From Streptomyces spiramyceticus (GTDB taxonomy: Bacteria; Actinomycetota; Actinomycetes; Streptomycetales; Streptomycetaceae): a stretch of 64,000 bases of DNA. Made by a program: the position numbers and the translations under genes. Under the pieces are notes generated by a model. It saw only the letters and a program-made list of their open reading frames with translations. It was not told where the DNA came from and did no database searches. Location of the stretch: NCBI RefSeq assembly GCF_028807635.1, contig NZ_JARBAX010000001.1, positions 3,955,501 through 4,019,500 on the forward strand, given 5' to 3'. Below are positions 7,942-15,138 of this stretch, in pieces (the first letter of the stretch is position 1; each line of letters begins with the position of its first letter).

Positions 7942-9750
7942 ATGTCACAGGAGAGCTCTGTCCGCAGCCAGGAGGCTGAGGACGATTCCGCGTACGACTA
8001 CGACGTCATCGTCGTCGGATCCGGCTTCGGCGGGTCCGTCTCCGCGCTGCGCCTGACGGAGAAGGGCTACCGGGTCGGCGTCCTGGAGGCAGGCCGCCGC
8101 TTCACCCGCGAAACGCTGCCCAAAACCTCCTGGGACATCAAGAACTACCTATGGGCGCCCGCGCTCGGTCTCTTCGGCATCCAGCGCGTGCACCTGCTCG
8201 GGAACGTCATGGTGCTGGCCGGCGCGGGTGTGGGAGGCGGCTCCCTCAACTACGCCAACACGCTGTACGTACCCCCCGCTCCCTTCTTCGAGGACCGTCA
8301 GTGGGCGGGCATCACCGACTGGCAGGACGAGCTGGCGCCGTACTACGACCAGGCCAAGCGCATGCTGGGGGTGCGGCTCAACCCGACCATGACGCCGTCG
8401 GACATACACCTCAAAGCGACCGCCGAGGCCATGGGGGTGGGCGACAGCTTCCACATGGCACCGGTCGGTGTCTTCTTCGGCGACGGGGCGGACGCCGACG
8501 GTCATTCAACGGCCGGGCACGGCAAGGAAGTTCCCGACCCGTACTTCGGCGGCGCGGGCCCGTCCCGCAAGGCCTGCACCGAGTGCGGCGAATGCATGAC
8601 CGGCTGCCGCCACGGGGCCAAGAACACCCTCAACGAGAACTACCTCTACCTCGCCGAGAAGGCCGGAGCCGTCATCCATCCCATGACGTCCGTCGTCGGC
8701 CTCGCCGAACACCCCGACGGCGGCTACCGCGTCACAACCGTCCCGACCGACGCCCGCCGCAAGGCCGAGCCACGTAACCTGCGTGCGCGCAAGGTCGTCG
8801 TCGCAGCCGGTACGTACGGCACGCAGACCCTGCTCCACACCATGAAGGACCGCGGCGACCTGCCCCGCATCTCGGCCAGGCTCGGCGAGCTGACCCGTAC
8901 CAACTCCGAAGCGCTCGTCGGCTCGCAGACCACCGACCGCCGCTACCGCAAGAAGCACGGCGCGGCCAGGGCCGACTTCACGCGGGGCGTCGCCATCACG
9001 TCCTCGATCCACCCCAACGCCAGCACCCACATCGAACCCGTCCGGTACGGCAAGGGCTCCAACGCGATGGGCGCGATGTCCGTCCTCCAGGTCCCGTACG
9101 GCTCCCGGCGGTTCCTCGGCTGGCTCGGAAACGTCGCCAGGCACCCGACGCTGGCCGTCCGCTCCCTCTCCAACCGTCGCTGGTCGGAGCGGACCATCAT
9201 CGGCCTGGTCATGCAGTCCCTGGACAACTCGCTGACGACGTACCGCAAGCCGGGCGGCGTCGGAAAGGGTCTGCTCACGGCCCGGCAGGGGCACGGCGCC
9301 CCGAACCCCAAGCAGATCGAGGAAGGGACCCGGGCGGCGACCCTCCTGGCCGAGGAGATCAACGGCTTCGCCGGATCGAACGTCGGCGAGCTGATCGGCA
9401 CGCCGCTGACCGCGCATTTCCTGGGCGGCTGCCCGATCGGCGCATCCCCGGAGCAGGGCGTCATCGATCCGTACCACCGGCTGTACGGACACCCGGGCAT
9501 CTCGGTCGTCGACGGCGCCGCGGTTTCCGCGAACCTGGGGGTCAACCCGTCTCTGACGATCACCGCACAGGCGGAGCGGGCCATGTCCTACTGGCCCAAC
9601 AAGGGCGAACCGGACATACGCCCGGCCCAGGAGGCGGCGTACGAGCGCCTCGCCGCGGTCGAGCCCAAGTCCCCGGCAGTCCCGGCGGATGCCTTCGGCG
9701 CGCTGAAGCTGCCGTTCCTCGGGATGCCGGCGGTCCCGCCGAAGAAGTGA
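7942..9750 (+). CDS. GMC-family oxidoreductase, ChoD-like, with CX2CX2CX3C motif
   Basis: 602 residues, ATG preceded by GAGG. The N-terminal FAD-binding site is DVIVVGSGFGGS (21-32), ending with VLEAGRR. A second FAD contact region is GAGVGGGSLNYANTLY. The C-terminal active-site region is HFLGGCPIG and, later, SANLGVNPSLTITAQAERA. The family is usually annotated cholesterol oxidase; mycobacterial ChoD shows the same architecture, and its gene also lies near guaA and guaB. An insert KACTECGECMTGCRHG carries Cys212, 215, 218 and 222 with ferredoxin-like spacing and could hold a [4Fe-4S] cluster. No signal peptide is visible, so a cytoplasmic role seems likely. True substrate is unknown. Confidence 0.85.
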   Translation: MSQESSVRSQEAEDDSAYDYDVIVVGSGFGGSVSALRLTEKGYRVGVLEAGRRFTRETLPKTSWDIKNYLWAPALGLFGIQRVHLLGNVMVLAGAGVGGGSLNYANTLYVPPAPFFEDRQWAGITDWQDELAPYYDQAKRMLGVRLNPTMTPSDIHLKATAEAMGVGDSFHMAPVGVFFGDGADADGHSTAGHGKEVPDPYFGGAGPSRKACTECGECMTGCRHGAKNTLNENYLYLAEKAGAVIHPMTSVVGLAEHPDGGYRVTTVPTDARRKAEPRNLRARKVVVAAGTYGTQTLLHTMKDRGDLPRISARLGELTRTNSEALVGSQTTDRRYRKKHGAARADFTRGVAITSSIHPNASTHIEPVRYGKGSNAMGAMSVLQVPYGSRRFLGWLGNVARHPTLAVRSLSNRRWSERTIIGLVMQSLDNSLTTYRKPGGVGKGLLTARQGHGAPNPKQIEEGTRAATLLAEEINGFAGSNVGELIGTPLTAHFLGGCPIGASPEQGVIDPYHRLYGHPGISVVDGAAVSANLGVNPSLTITAQAERAMSYWPNKGEPDIRPAQEAAYERLAAVEPKSPAVPADAFGALKLPFLGMPAVPPKK

Positions 9751-9798
9751 GCGGGCCGAAGAAGCCCAAGAAGCCGAAAAAGTAACAGGGCAGGTAAA

Positions 9799-9830
9799 AG
9801 GGGCTGCACTCCCCTCCGAGTGCAGCCCCT
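9799..9830. terminator. Bidirectional terminator between convergent genes
   Basis: A perfect 13-bp stem (AGGGGCTGCACTC and its complement) with a 6-nt loop lies between the converging oxidase gene (+) and surface-protein gene (-). Short T-rich flanks only. Confidence 0.85.
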
Positions 9831-9854
9831 CTTACCGGCTTGTGACTAGTTCGG

Positions 9855-11048
9855 TCAGGCCTCGGAACCGGCCTTGCGGCGGCGTACGACGACCATCGCA
9901 CCGGCGCCGAGCGCGACGGCCGCGCCGCCCGCCAGGGCGAACATCGGCATCGCGGACGAAGAACCGGTCTCGGCGAGGTTGCCGGTGACCGGGATCTCCT
10001 TGGCCTCACCCTGCGGCTTGATGTCGGCCGGCGGCTTCTCGCCACTCGGCTTCGAGTCCGGGACCTCGCCGGGCTCGCTACCGGCCTTGATGACCGCGAA
10101 CGGGTAGACGTTTCCGTTCTCGAAGCACTTGTACGTCTCGTCCTCGGCGCCGTTGTCGTAACCACCGGCGGCGATCGCGAGGCCGTCACCCGCGGGCGCG
10201 CCCTTGTCGATCATCACGCGGAGATCGACGGTGACCTTCTGGCCCGCGTCGAGCGCGAACTCACCGAAGAAGAAGCCGTTGTTGAACCCGGAGCCTTCGA
10301 AGTCGTTGACCCACTCGCCGGACTCGGGGTCCTTGTACTCGAAGTGGGCGTACTTGTCGACGAGCTTGTCTTCGGGGCCGGCGGAGTCGAGGTACGTGGC
10401 GACGGTGTAGACGCCCAGGCTCTCGATGTCGTTCTTGCCGGTGTTCTTCACGTTGAACGTGAAGTTCTTCCACCCGCTGCCCGCCACGACCTTGCTCGGG
10501 AAGCCGCCGAGGGTGACCTGAATGGAGCCCTCTTCGCAGACCGGGAACTCGTCGTCGCCCGGGTCGGTCGGGTCCTCGTCCTCACCGGGGTCCGTGGCCG
10601 GGTCCTCGTCCGAGGGGTCCTCGTCCGTCGGGTCCGTGGCAGGGTCCTCGTCGCCCGGGTCGGTGGCCGGGTCCGTCTCGTCCGACGGGTCCTCGTCGGC
10701 GGGGTCGGTCTCGTCCGCCGGGTCGGTCGTGTCGGCCGGGTCTTCGTCGGCGGGGTCGGTGGTGTCCGCCGGGTCCGTGGTGTCGGCCGGGTCGGTCTCG
10801 TCGGCCGGGTCGGTGGTGTCGGCCGGGTCGGACGGGTCGGTCGCGTCCGACGGGTCCGTGGCGTCCGACGGGTCGGTGGCCGTGTCCGGGTCCGTGTCGG
10901 CGTCAGGGTCGGTCGCTGTGTCCGGCGTGCTGGTGCTGGTCTCGGCAGAGGGGTCGCCATCGGCGTAGGCGACCGGCGCCGCGAGGAAAGCGGCGGGAGC
11001 TATGACGGCCGTCGCGGCCGCAATGGCCATGGCACGGCGAAGCTTCAT
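9855..11048 (-). CDS. Sortase-anchored surface protein with Asp/Thr/Pro repeats
   Basis: 397 residues. A signal peptide (1-29, cut after AYA) is followed by about 130 residues of near-perfect TDPAD/TDPSD/DEDPAD repeats. A folded domain of about 170 residues follows (from FPVCEEGSIQVTLGGFPSKVVAGSG). The cell-wall sorting signal is LAETG at 358-362, a hydrophobic helix and the tail RRRKAGSEA. LAETG fits the class E sortase motif (LAxTG) of Streptomyces. The acidic repeat is a likely wall-spanning stalk holding the domain outside. The folded domain contains NVKNTGKNDI and VTVDLRVMIDKGAPAG stretches, suggesting an immunoglobulin-like beta sandwich. The ligand is unknown. Start ATG has GAGG upstream. 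The DNA repeat is prone to length change. Confidence 0.88.
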   Translation of the reverse strand: MKLRRAMAIAAATAVIAPAAFLAAPVAYADGDPSAETSTSTPDTATDPDADTDPDTATDPSDATDPSDATDPSDPADTTDPADETDPADTTDPADTTDPADEDPADTTDPADETDPADEDPSDETDPATDPGDEDPATDPTDEDPSDEDPATDPGEDEDPTDPGDDEFPVCEEGSIQVTLGGFPSKVVAGSGWKNFTFNVKNTGKNDIESLGVYTVATYLDSAGPEDKLVDKYAHFEYKDPESGEWVNDFEGSGFNNGFFFGEFALDAGQKVTVDLRVMIDKGAPAGDGLAIAAGGYDNGAEDETYKCFENGNVYPFAVIKAGSEPGEVPDSKPSGEKPPADIKPQGEAKEIPVTGNLAETGSSSAMPMFALAGGAAVALGAGAMVVVRRRKAGSEA

Positions 11049-11228
11049 GTAGACCTCAGAAAGTCTGGCGTACCGCGCAGGAGGCGGTACGAGATGTGAG
11101 AGCCCGCCGTGGTGTGGGGGTGCACGGGTGGCCGTTGGTACGCATGGATGACCTGTGACCGGCGTAAAGGGTTGCGCGGAGTCTTATGAATTTCTCATGT
11201 GGTGTACGTCACACCGCGCCTCAATGCG

Positions 11229-11262
11229 AAGGGCCCCACGGACCGAAGTCCGCGGGGCCCTT
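11229..11262. terminator. Hairpin, terminator-like
   Basis: A 15-bp stem with one mismatch (AAGGGCCCC-A-CGGAC paired with GTCCG-C-GGGGCCCTT) around a CGAA loop, ending in TT. It is 180 bp upstream of the surface-protein start, so it does not end that gene. It may terminate leftward transcription or an unrecognised short transcript. Confidence 0.5.
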
Positions 11263-11571
11263 GGCCGTCAGCACCGACGTCAGGGCAGCGCCGGTGCCGA
11301 GGGGCGGCGCCGGGGGTTGCGCCGCTGGCTCGTGCGGTGGGGCAGGTGCAGTGGTGCGGTAGGTGGAGCACGTGGCCAGGGTGGTGCGCCGGTCGCCGAC
11401 CCGGCGCACAGCGGGCGCTCAAGTGGTGTTGACCAATGGCGGTCGCGGTGCGGGGTGCGGGTGGGCCTGTCTCTGCATCGTGCCGACCGGCCGGGGCCTG
11501 CGCAACAGTTTCGACCACATCTGAAGGCGCTGTCTTAAGGCGCTGAAGGCGGCTGGAGGAGCCGCGGCCGA

Positions 11572-11597
11572 CCGGTTCCGGGCGTCCCCGGAACCGG
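11572..11597. terminator. Hairpin, possible terminator 3' of chorismate mutase
   Basis: An 11-bp perfect stem (CCGGTTCCGGG / CCCGGAACCGG) with a CGTC loop. It lies about 220 bp beyond the stop codon of the leftward chorismate mutase gene and is the first strong hairpin there. Confidence 0.45.
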
Positions 11598-11817
11598 CCG
11601 CCCTACGTGACCGGGCCGCTGTCCCCTGCGGACCGGTCACACGCGCCGGGACGAGGTCCCACGACGCACCTGCGGTGCGCCGCTCGCCCCGGCGTAGCCA
11701 CGCGTGGTTCTTTCCTGCGAGACCGCTCCTGGCTGGTGCGGACACCGGGACCAACGAAGCCCCTCGGGACCCGGTCACGCGCCGTACGGGTGAGGACGTG
11801 CCCGAACTCAGATGCGG

Positions 11818-12108
11818 TCAGATGCGGCCGCGGCACAGCTCCAGCATCGTCATGGCGAGCGCCGTGCCGGGCTTGCCGAGCGCGTCCCTGTAGTGGGCGA
11901 GGACCTCCATCTCGCGGGACAGGTTCACGCGGCGCCCGCCCGAGGTGATCCGGGCCTCCTGGATGACGGCCGAGACGGCCATCCGTTCCTGGATCAGACC
12001 GATGATCCGGTCGTCGAGCGAGTCGATGCGCTCGCGGGCGTTGCCGATGAGGTCGGCGGCCTCGTCGGTGCGGGCGCCGGTCTTCTCAGTGGCGGTGAGG
12101 ATGCTCAT
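11818..12108 (-). CDS. Chorismate mutase, AroQ class
   Basis: 96 residues, all-helical AroQ-type. The enzyme converts chorismate to prephenate, the first committed step to phenylalanine and tyrosine. Seen: [23 protein letters not shown], with the typical R-x3-D-x2-D-x3-L pattern of helix 1, then [34 protein letters not shown] 12108 is chosen because AGGAG lies 8 bp upstream; a GTG 33 bp further up has no RBS. The gene stands alone, divergent from guaA. A leader peptide rich in aromatic residues and a terminator hairpin precede it (see 12175-12334), which suggests attenuation by supply of aromatic amino acids. No ACT domain is present, so direct feedback control is not visible. Confidence 0.9.
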   Translation of the reverse strand: MSILTATEKTGARTDEAADLIGNARERIDSLDDRIIGLIQERMAVSAVIQEARITSGGRRVNLSREMEVLAHYRDALGKPGTALAMTMLELCRGRI

Positions 12109-12174
12109 GTCCGTAACTCCTGAGGTGAAGGGGTACGGCACCCCGGGCGGCGAACCGGCCGGGAAAAGACAGAA

Positions 12175-12201
12175 CGCCCCGGGCCTTGTCGGCCCGGGGC
12201 G
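12175..12201 (-). terminator. Attenuator terminator in the chorismate mutase leader
   Basis: An 11-bp stem CGCCCCGGGCC / GGCCCGGGGCG with a 5-nt loop. On the minus strand it is followed by TTCTGTCTTTT, an unusually T-rich stretch here. It lies 17 nt after the leader-peptide stop codon and about 66 nt before the chorismate mutase start, the position of a transcription attenuator. Confidence 0.75.
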
Positions 12202-12217
12202 CCTGCGAAGTCGCTTG

Positions 12218-12298
12218 TCAGTTGCTCAAGCAGCTCGACCAATGGCACCGGTCGGACCGGGTGCCATAGGTAAAGAGGAAGCTCAGCTGCTTGTGCAT
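12218..12298 (-). CDS. Leader peptide with aromatic codons controlling chorismate mutase
   Basis: A 26-codon open frame, starting [11 protein letters not shown] and with Trp at codon 20, ending in TGA. Four of 26 residues are aromatic (F7, F9, Y11, W20). F9 and Y11 use TTT and TAT, codons that are rare in this genome. No Shine-Dalgarno precedes the ATG. A promoter-like pair (-35 TTGGCC, 17 bp, -10 CATACT) ends 7 bp before it, so the transcript probably starts at the A of ATG and the peptide is leaderless. A terminator hairpin follows 17 nt after the stop. This is the classical layout of ribosome-mediated attenuation; trp attenuators are known in Streptomyces. A stem formed by codons 12-19 lies between the FLFTY block and Trp20. 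The antiterminator pairing is not obvious by eye. Confidence 0.72.
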   Translation of the reverse strand: MHKQLSFLFTYGTRSDRCHWSSCLSN

Positions 12299-12305
12299 GG
12301 CGCCC

Positions 12306-12334
12306 AGTATGGCCCGGTCCCGCCGGTCGGCCAA
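12306..12334 (-). promoter_or_regulatory. Promoter of the chorismate mutase leader
   Basis: On the minus strand -35 TTGGCC (12329-12334) and -10 CATACT (12306-12311) are separated by exactly 17 bp. The -10 ends 7 bp before the leader-peptide ATG, predicting a leaderless transcript. Confidence 0.6.
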
Positions 12335-12378
12335 TTCCGGGTTCGGATGGTGAGACAAGGGGAATGCGGCGCCGCCGT

Positions 12379-12384
12379 TAGAAT
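12379..12384 (+). promoter_or_regulatory. -10 element of the guaA promoter
   Basis: TAGAAT matches the consensus at five of six positions and lies 40 bp before the guaA start. No good -35 is visible at 17-18 bp. Confidence 0.5.
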
Positions 12385-12424
12385 CGACAACAACGACTCC
12401 CCTTCACCGCCGGAAGGCCGCCCC

Positions 12425-14008
12425 GTGCCAGCAGTGCCCCCCGCCGCCCCCGACGCCGTCCTCGTTGTCGACTTCGGCGCGCAGTACGCCCAGCTCATCG
12501 CCCGCCGTGTCCGTGAGGCCCGGGTCTACAGCGAGATCGTCCCGAGCACCATGCCGGTGGCGGAGATGCTGGCCAAGAACCCCAAGGCGATCATCCTCTC
12601 CGGTGGTCCGTCCTCCGTGTACGCCGAGGGCGCCCCGACCCTCGACCGCGAGATCTTCGAGTCCGGGGTCCCCGTCTTCGGCATGTGCTACGGCTTCCAG
12701 CTGATGGCCACGACGCTCGGCGGCACCGTCGACGACAACGGTGCGCGCGAGTACGGACGTACCCCTCTCGCCGTCTCCAAGACCGGCTCCACGCTCTTCG
12801 AGGGCACCCCCACCGAGCAGTCGGTGTGGATGTCGCACGGCGACGCCTGCTCGGCCGCGCCCGAGGGCTTCACCGTCACCGCGTCCACGGACGTCGTGCC
12901 GGTCGCCGCCTTCGAGAACGACGAGAAGAAGCTGTACGGCGTGCAGTACCACCCCGAGGTGATGCACTCCACGCACGGCCAGCAGGTCCTGGAGCACTTC
13001 CTCTACCGGGGCGCGGGCATCGAGCCCGACTGGACCACGCACAACGTCGTCGAGGAGCAGATCGCCGCCATCCAGGCGCAGGTCGGCACCAAGCGCGCCA
13101 TCTGCGGTCTGTCGGGCGGCGTGGATTCGGCGGTCGCGGCAGCGCTCGTGCAGAAGGCCATCGGCGACCAGCTGACCTGCGTGTACGTCGACCACGGTCT
13201 GATGCGCAAGGGCGAGACCGAGCAGGTCGAGAAGGACTTCGTCGCGGCGACCGGCATCCAGCTGAAGGTCGTCGACGCGCAGGAGCGCTTCCTGAGCGCG
13301 CTCGCCGGGGTCTCCGACCCCGAGGAGAAGCGGAAGATCATCGGCCGCGAGTTCATCCGCGTCTTCGAGCAGGCCCAGGCGGAGATCGTCGCCGAGGCCG
13401 GCGCGGAGGGCGAGGACGTCGCGTTCCTCGTGCAGGGCACGCTCTACCCGGACGTGGTCGAGTCCGGCGGCGGCACCGGCACCGCGAACATCAAGTCCCA
13501 CCACAACGTGGGCGGCCTCCCCGAGGACCTGGAGTTCGAGCTCGTCGAGCCGCTGCGCCAGCTCTTCAAGGACGAGGTCCGGATGGTCGGCCAGGAGCTC
13601 GGCCTCCCGGAGGAGATCGTCCAGCGCCAGCCGTTCCCCGGCCCCGGCCTCGGTATCCGCATCGTCGGTGAGGTCACGAAGGAGCGCCTCGACCTGCTGC
13701 GCGAAGCCGACGCGATCGCCCGCGAAGAGCTGACGGCGGCCGGTCTGGACCGCGACATCTGGCAGTGCCCGGTGGTGCTGCTCGCGGACGTACGGTCCGT
13801 TGGTGTCCAGGGTGACGGCCGGACGTACGGCCACCCGATCGTGCTGCGCCCGGTCTCGTCCGAGGACGCGATGACGGCGGACTGGACGCGGATGCCGTAC
13901 GACGTACTGGCGAAGATCTCGACCCGCATCACGAACGAGGTCGCGGACGTGAACCGGGTGGTGCTCGACGTGACGTCGAAGCCGCCGGGCACGATCGAGT
14001 GGGAGTAG
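12425..14008 (+). CDS. guaA: GMP synthase (glutamine-hydrolysing)
   Basis: 527 residues. It makes GMP from XMP, ATP and glutamine in the cytoplasm, the last step of guanine nucleotide synthesis. The N-terminal class I glutamine amidotransferase domain begins [22 protein letters not shown] and has the triad Cys88 (FGMCYGFQ), His176 and Glu178 (YHPE). The ATP pyrophosphatase domain shows the P-loop SGGVDS at 230-235. The C-terminal dimerisation domain contains [17 protein letters not shown] and ends KPPGTIEWE, the universal GuaA terminus. GTG 12425 follows GGAAGG by 7 bp; an in-frame GTG at 12434 is the alternative. The open frame extends far upstream, but those codons have no GuaA homology. 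Divergent from the chorismate mutase unit. Confidence 0.97.
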   Translation: MPAVPPAAPDAVLVVDFGAQYAQLIARRVREARVYSEIVPSTMPVAEMLAKNPKAIILSGGPSSVYAEGAPTLDREIFESGVPVFGMCYGFQLMATTLGGTVDDNGAREYGRTPLAVSKTGSTLFEGTPTEQSVWMSHGDACSAAPEGFTVTASTDVVPVAAFENDEKKLYGVQYHPEVMHSTHGQQVLEHFLYRGAGIEPDWTTHNVVEEQIAAIQAQVGTKRAICGLSGGVDSAVAAALVQKAIGDQLTCVYVDHGLMRKGETEQVEKDFVAATGIQLKVVDAQERFLSALAGVSDPEEKRKIIGREFIRVFEQAQAEIVAEAGAEGEDVAFLVQGTLYPDVVESGGGTGTANIKSHHNVGGLPEDLEFELVEPLRQLFKDEVRMVGQELGLPEEIVQRQPFPGPGLGIRIVGEVTKERLDLLREADAIAREELTAAGLDRDIWQCPVVLLADVRSVGVQGDGRTYGHPIVLRPVSSEDAMTADWTRMPYDVLAKISTRITNEVADVNRVVLDVTSKPPGTIEWE

Positions 14009-14127
14009 TCCCCGCTCAGCAAGGTCAACGCCGACGCCGTCGCTCATTCGTTTGGGTGGCGGCGTCGTCGTATCTCCTGGGTACGCTGGCCGTACGGACG
14101 AGAATCCCGTCCACGGGAGGACTCCTC

Positions 14128-14223
14128 ATGACCGCTGAGCTCGCGCACCCCTGGCCGGTGCCGCCGCAGGACGGGTACACCGTGGACGACCTGCTGACGC
14201 TGACGGCCATCGGCAATATGTAA
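14128..14223 (+). pseudogene. N-terminal remnant of a Uma2-family protein
   Basis: A 31-codon frame with a good RBS (GGGAGG 7 bp before ATG). It encodes MTAELAHPWPVPPQDGYTVD, then DLLTLTAIGNM and a stop. The first 25 residues match my recollection of how Streptomyces Uma2 (DUF820, nuclease-fold) proteins begin, which normally run to about 190 residues. After the stop no frame continues the family. It is best read as a truncated relic that kept its translation start. A genuine 31-residue peptide cannot be excluded. Confidence 0.55.
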
Positions 14224-14265
14224 ACACTCTTCTCAGTTGGGGTGCCGCGAGGTAGCTTCCCGCGC

Positions 14266-15054
14266 ATGACCGAGATGCCCGCGCCCGTCCCCGTCGACCA
14301 GCTGCAATTCGCGATGCCGCCCACCCATGCGACCGCCGCCGAGGAACGCCGGTACCGCAAGGAACGGCTCGCCGCGGCGTTCAGGCTTTTCGGGCGGTAC
14401 GGGTACGAGGAAGGGGTCTCGGGGCACATCACCGCGCGCGACCCGCACTACCCCGACTGCTTCTGGGTGAATCCCTTCGGTCTCGCCTTCGCGGACATGA
14501 CCGTGAGCGATCTGATCCTCGTCAACGGGGAGGGCCAGGTCGTCGAAGGCAGCCGCCACGTCAACCAGGCGGCCTTCACGGTCCATGCCCAGGTGCACCG
14601 GGCCAGGCCGGACGTCGTGGCCGTCGCGCACACCCACTCCGTCCACGGCCGGGCCCTGTCCGCGCTCGGCGAGCTGCTCGACCCGATCACCCAGGAAGCC
14701 TGTGCTTTCTACGAGGACCACGCTCTGTACGACGCGTACACCGGAGTGTCCGTGGACGAGGAGGAAGGGCGCTGGATCGCCGGTGCGCTCGGCGCCAACA
14801 AGGCCGTCATCCTGCGCAATCACGGGCTGCTGACCGTCGGGGACTCGGTGGACGCGGCGGCCTGGTGGTTCATCTCGATGGAGCGCTCCTGTCAGGTGCA
14901 GCTTGCGGCGAGGGCGGCGGGCAGGCCCGTGCTGATCGACCACAAGGACGCGGTCGCCACCCGCGAGCAGCTCGGAAGTGATCTTGTTGCGTGGATCAAC
15001 CACCAGCCGCTGTGGCGGCAGATCAGCCGCGCCGAGCCCGAACTGCTGGTGTAG
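14266..15054 (+). CDS. Class II aldolase/adducin-family protein
   Basis: 262 residues from ATG 14266; a GTG at 14242 is an alternative. The fold is that of fuculose-1-phosphate aldolase and adducin heads. Seen: GHITARDPHYPDCFWVNPFGLAFADMT (substrate-binding start), zinc-ligand histidines His122 and His124 in VAHTHSVHGRA, and the third in LRNHGLLTVG (His186). The phosphate-aldolase glutamate before the HTHS motif is not evident; that stretch reads NQAAFTVHAQVHRARPD. It may therefore be a decarboxylase, epimerase-like or non-aldolase member. Substrate unknown. It stands alone between the Uma2 relic and a membrane protein; no operon partner is visible. Confidence 0.8.
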   Translation: MTEMPAPVPVDQLQFAMPPTHATAAEERRYRKERLAAAFRLFGRYGYEEGVSGHITARDPHYPDCFWVNPFGLAFADMTVSDLILVNGEGQVVEGSRHVNQAAFTVHAQVHRARPDVVAVAHTHSVHGRALSALGELLDPITQEACAFYEDHALYDAYTGVSVDEEEGRWIAGALGANKAVILRNHGLLTVGDSVDAAAWWFISMERSCQVQLAARAAGRPVLIDHKDAVATREQLGSDLVAWINHQPLWRQISRAEPELLV

Positions 15055-15138
15055 CTCATACGGCTGGTTGCGCGCGGTGTTCTCTTCGTACGGCACAATT
15101 TCCGGACAGCGTGGGGGAGTTCTCTTCGACGGGTTCGA

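Larger units (their letters stand above)
11049..11817. other. 769-bp intergenic stretch without a supported gene
   Basis: No frame gives a recognisable protein. It holds the upstream region of the surface-protein gene (with an imperfect palindrome GGTGTACGTCACACC near 11200) and two strong hairpins listed separately. The remainder is GC-rich with no recognised element. Confidence 0.6.

Noticed and set aside
9747..9785. A 12-codon Lys/Pro-rich frame overlapping the oxidase stop
   Set aside because: Too short and simple (SGPKKPKKPKK), without RBS; possibly a former C-terminal tail of the oxidase.
11195..11215. GGTGTACGTCACACC as a CRP site
   Set aside because: Arms are symmetrical, but the spacing does not fit the Streptomyces CRP consensus as I know it.
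11607..11948. Plus-strand frame of 113 codons
   Set aside because: Runs antisense into chorismate mutase, Arg/Pro-rich, no family.
11945..12424. Upstream extension of the guaA frame
   Set aside because: It overlaps chorismate mutase and its leader on the other strand and lacks GuaA homology; GTG 12425 starts the conserved sequence.
15127..15137. GGGTTCGAATG resembling a tRNA T-arm
   Set aside because: No acceptor or anticodon stem can be formed around it.
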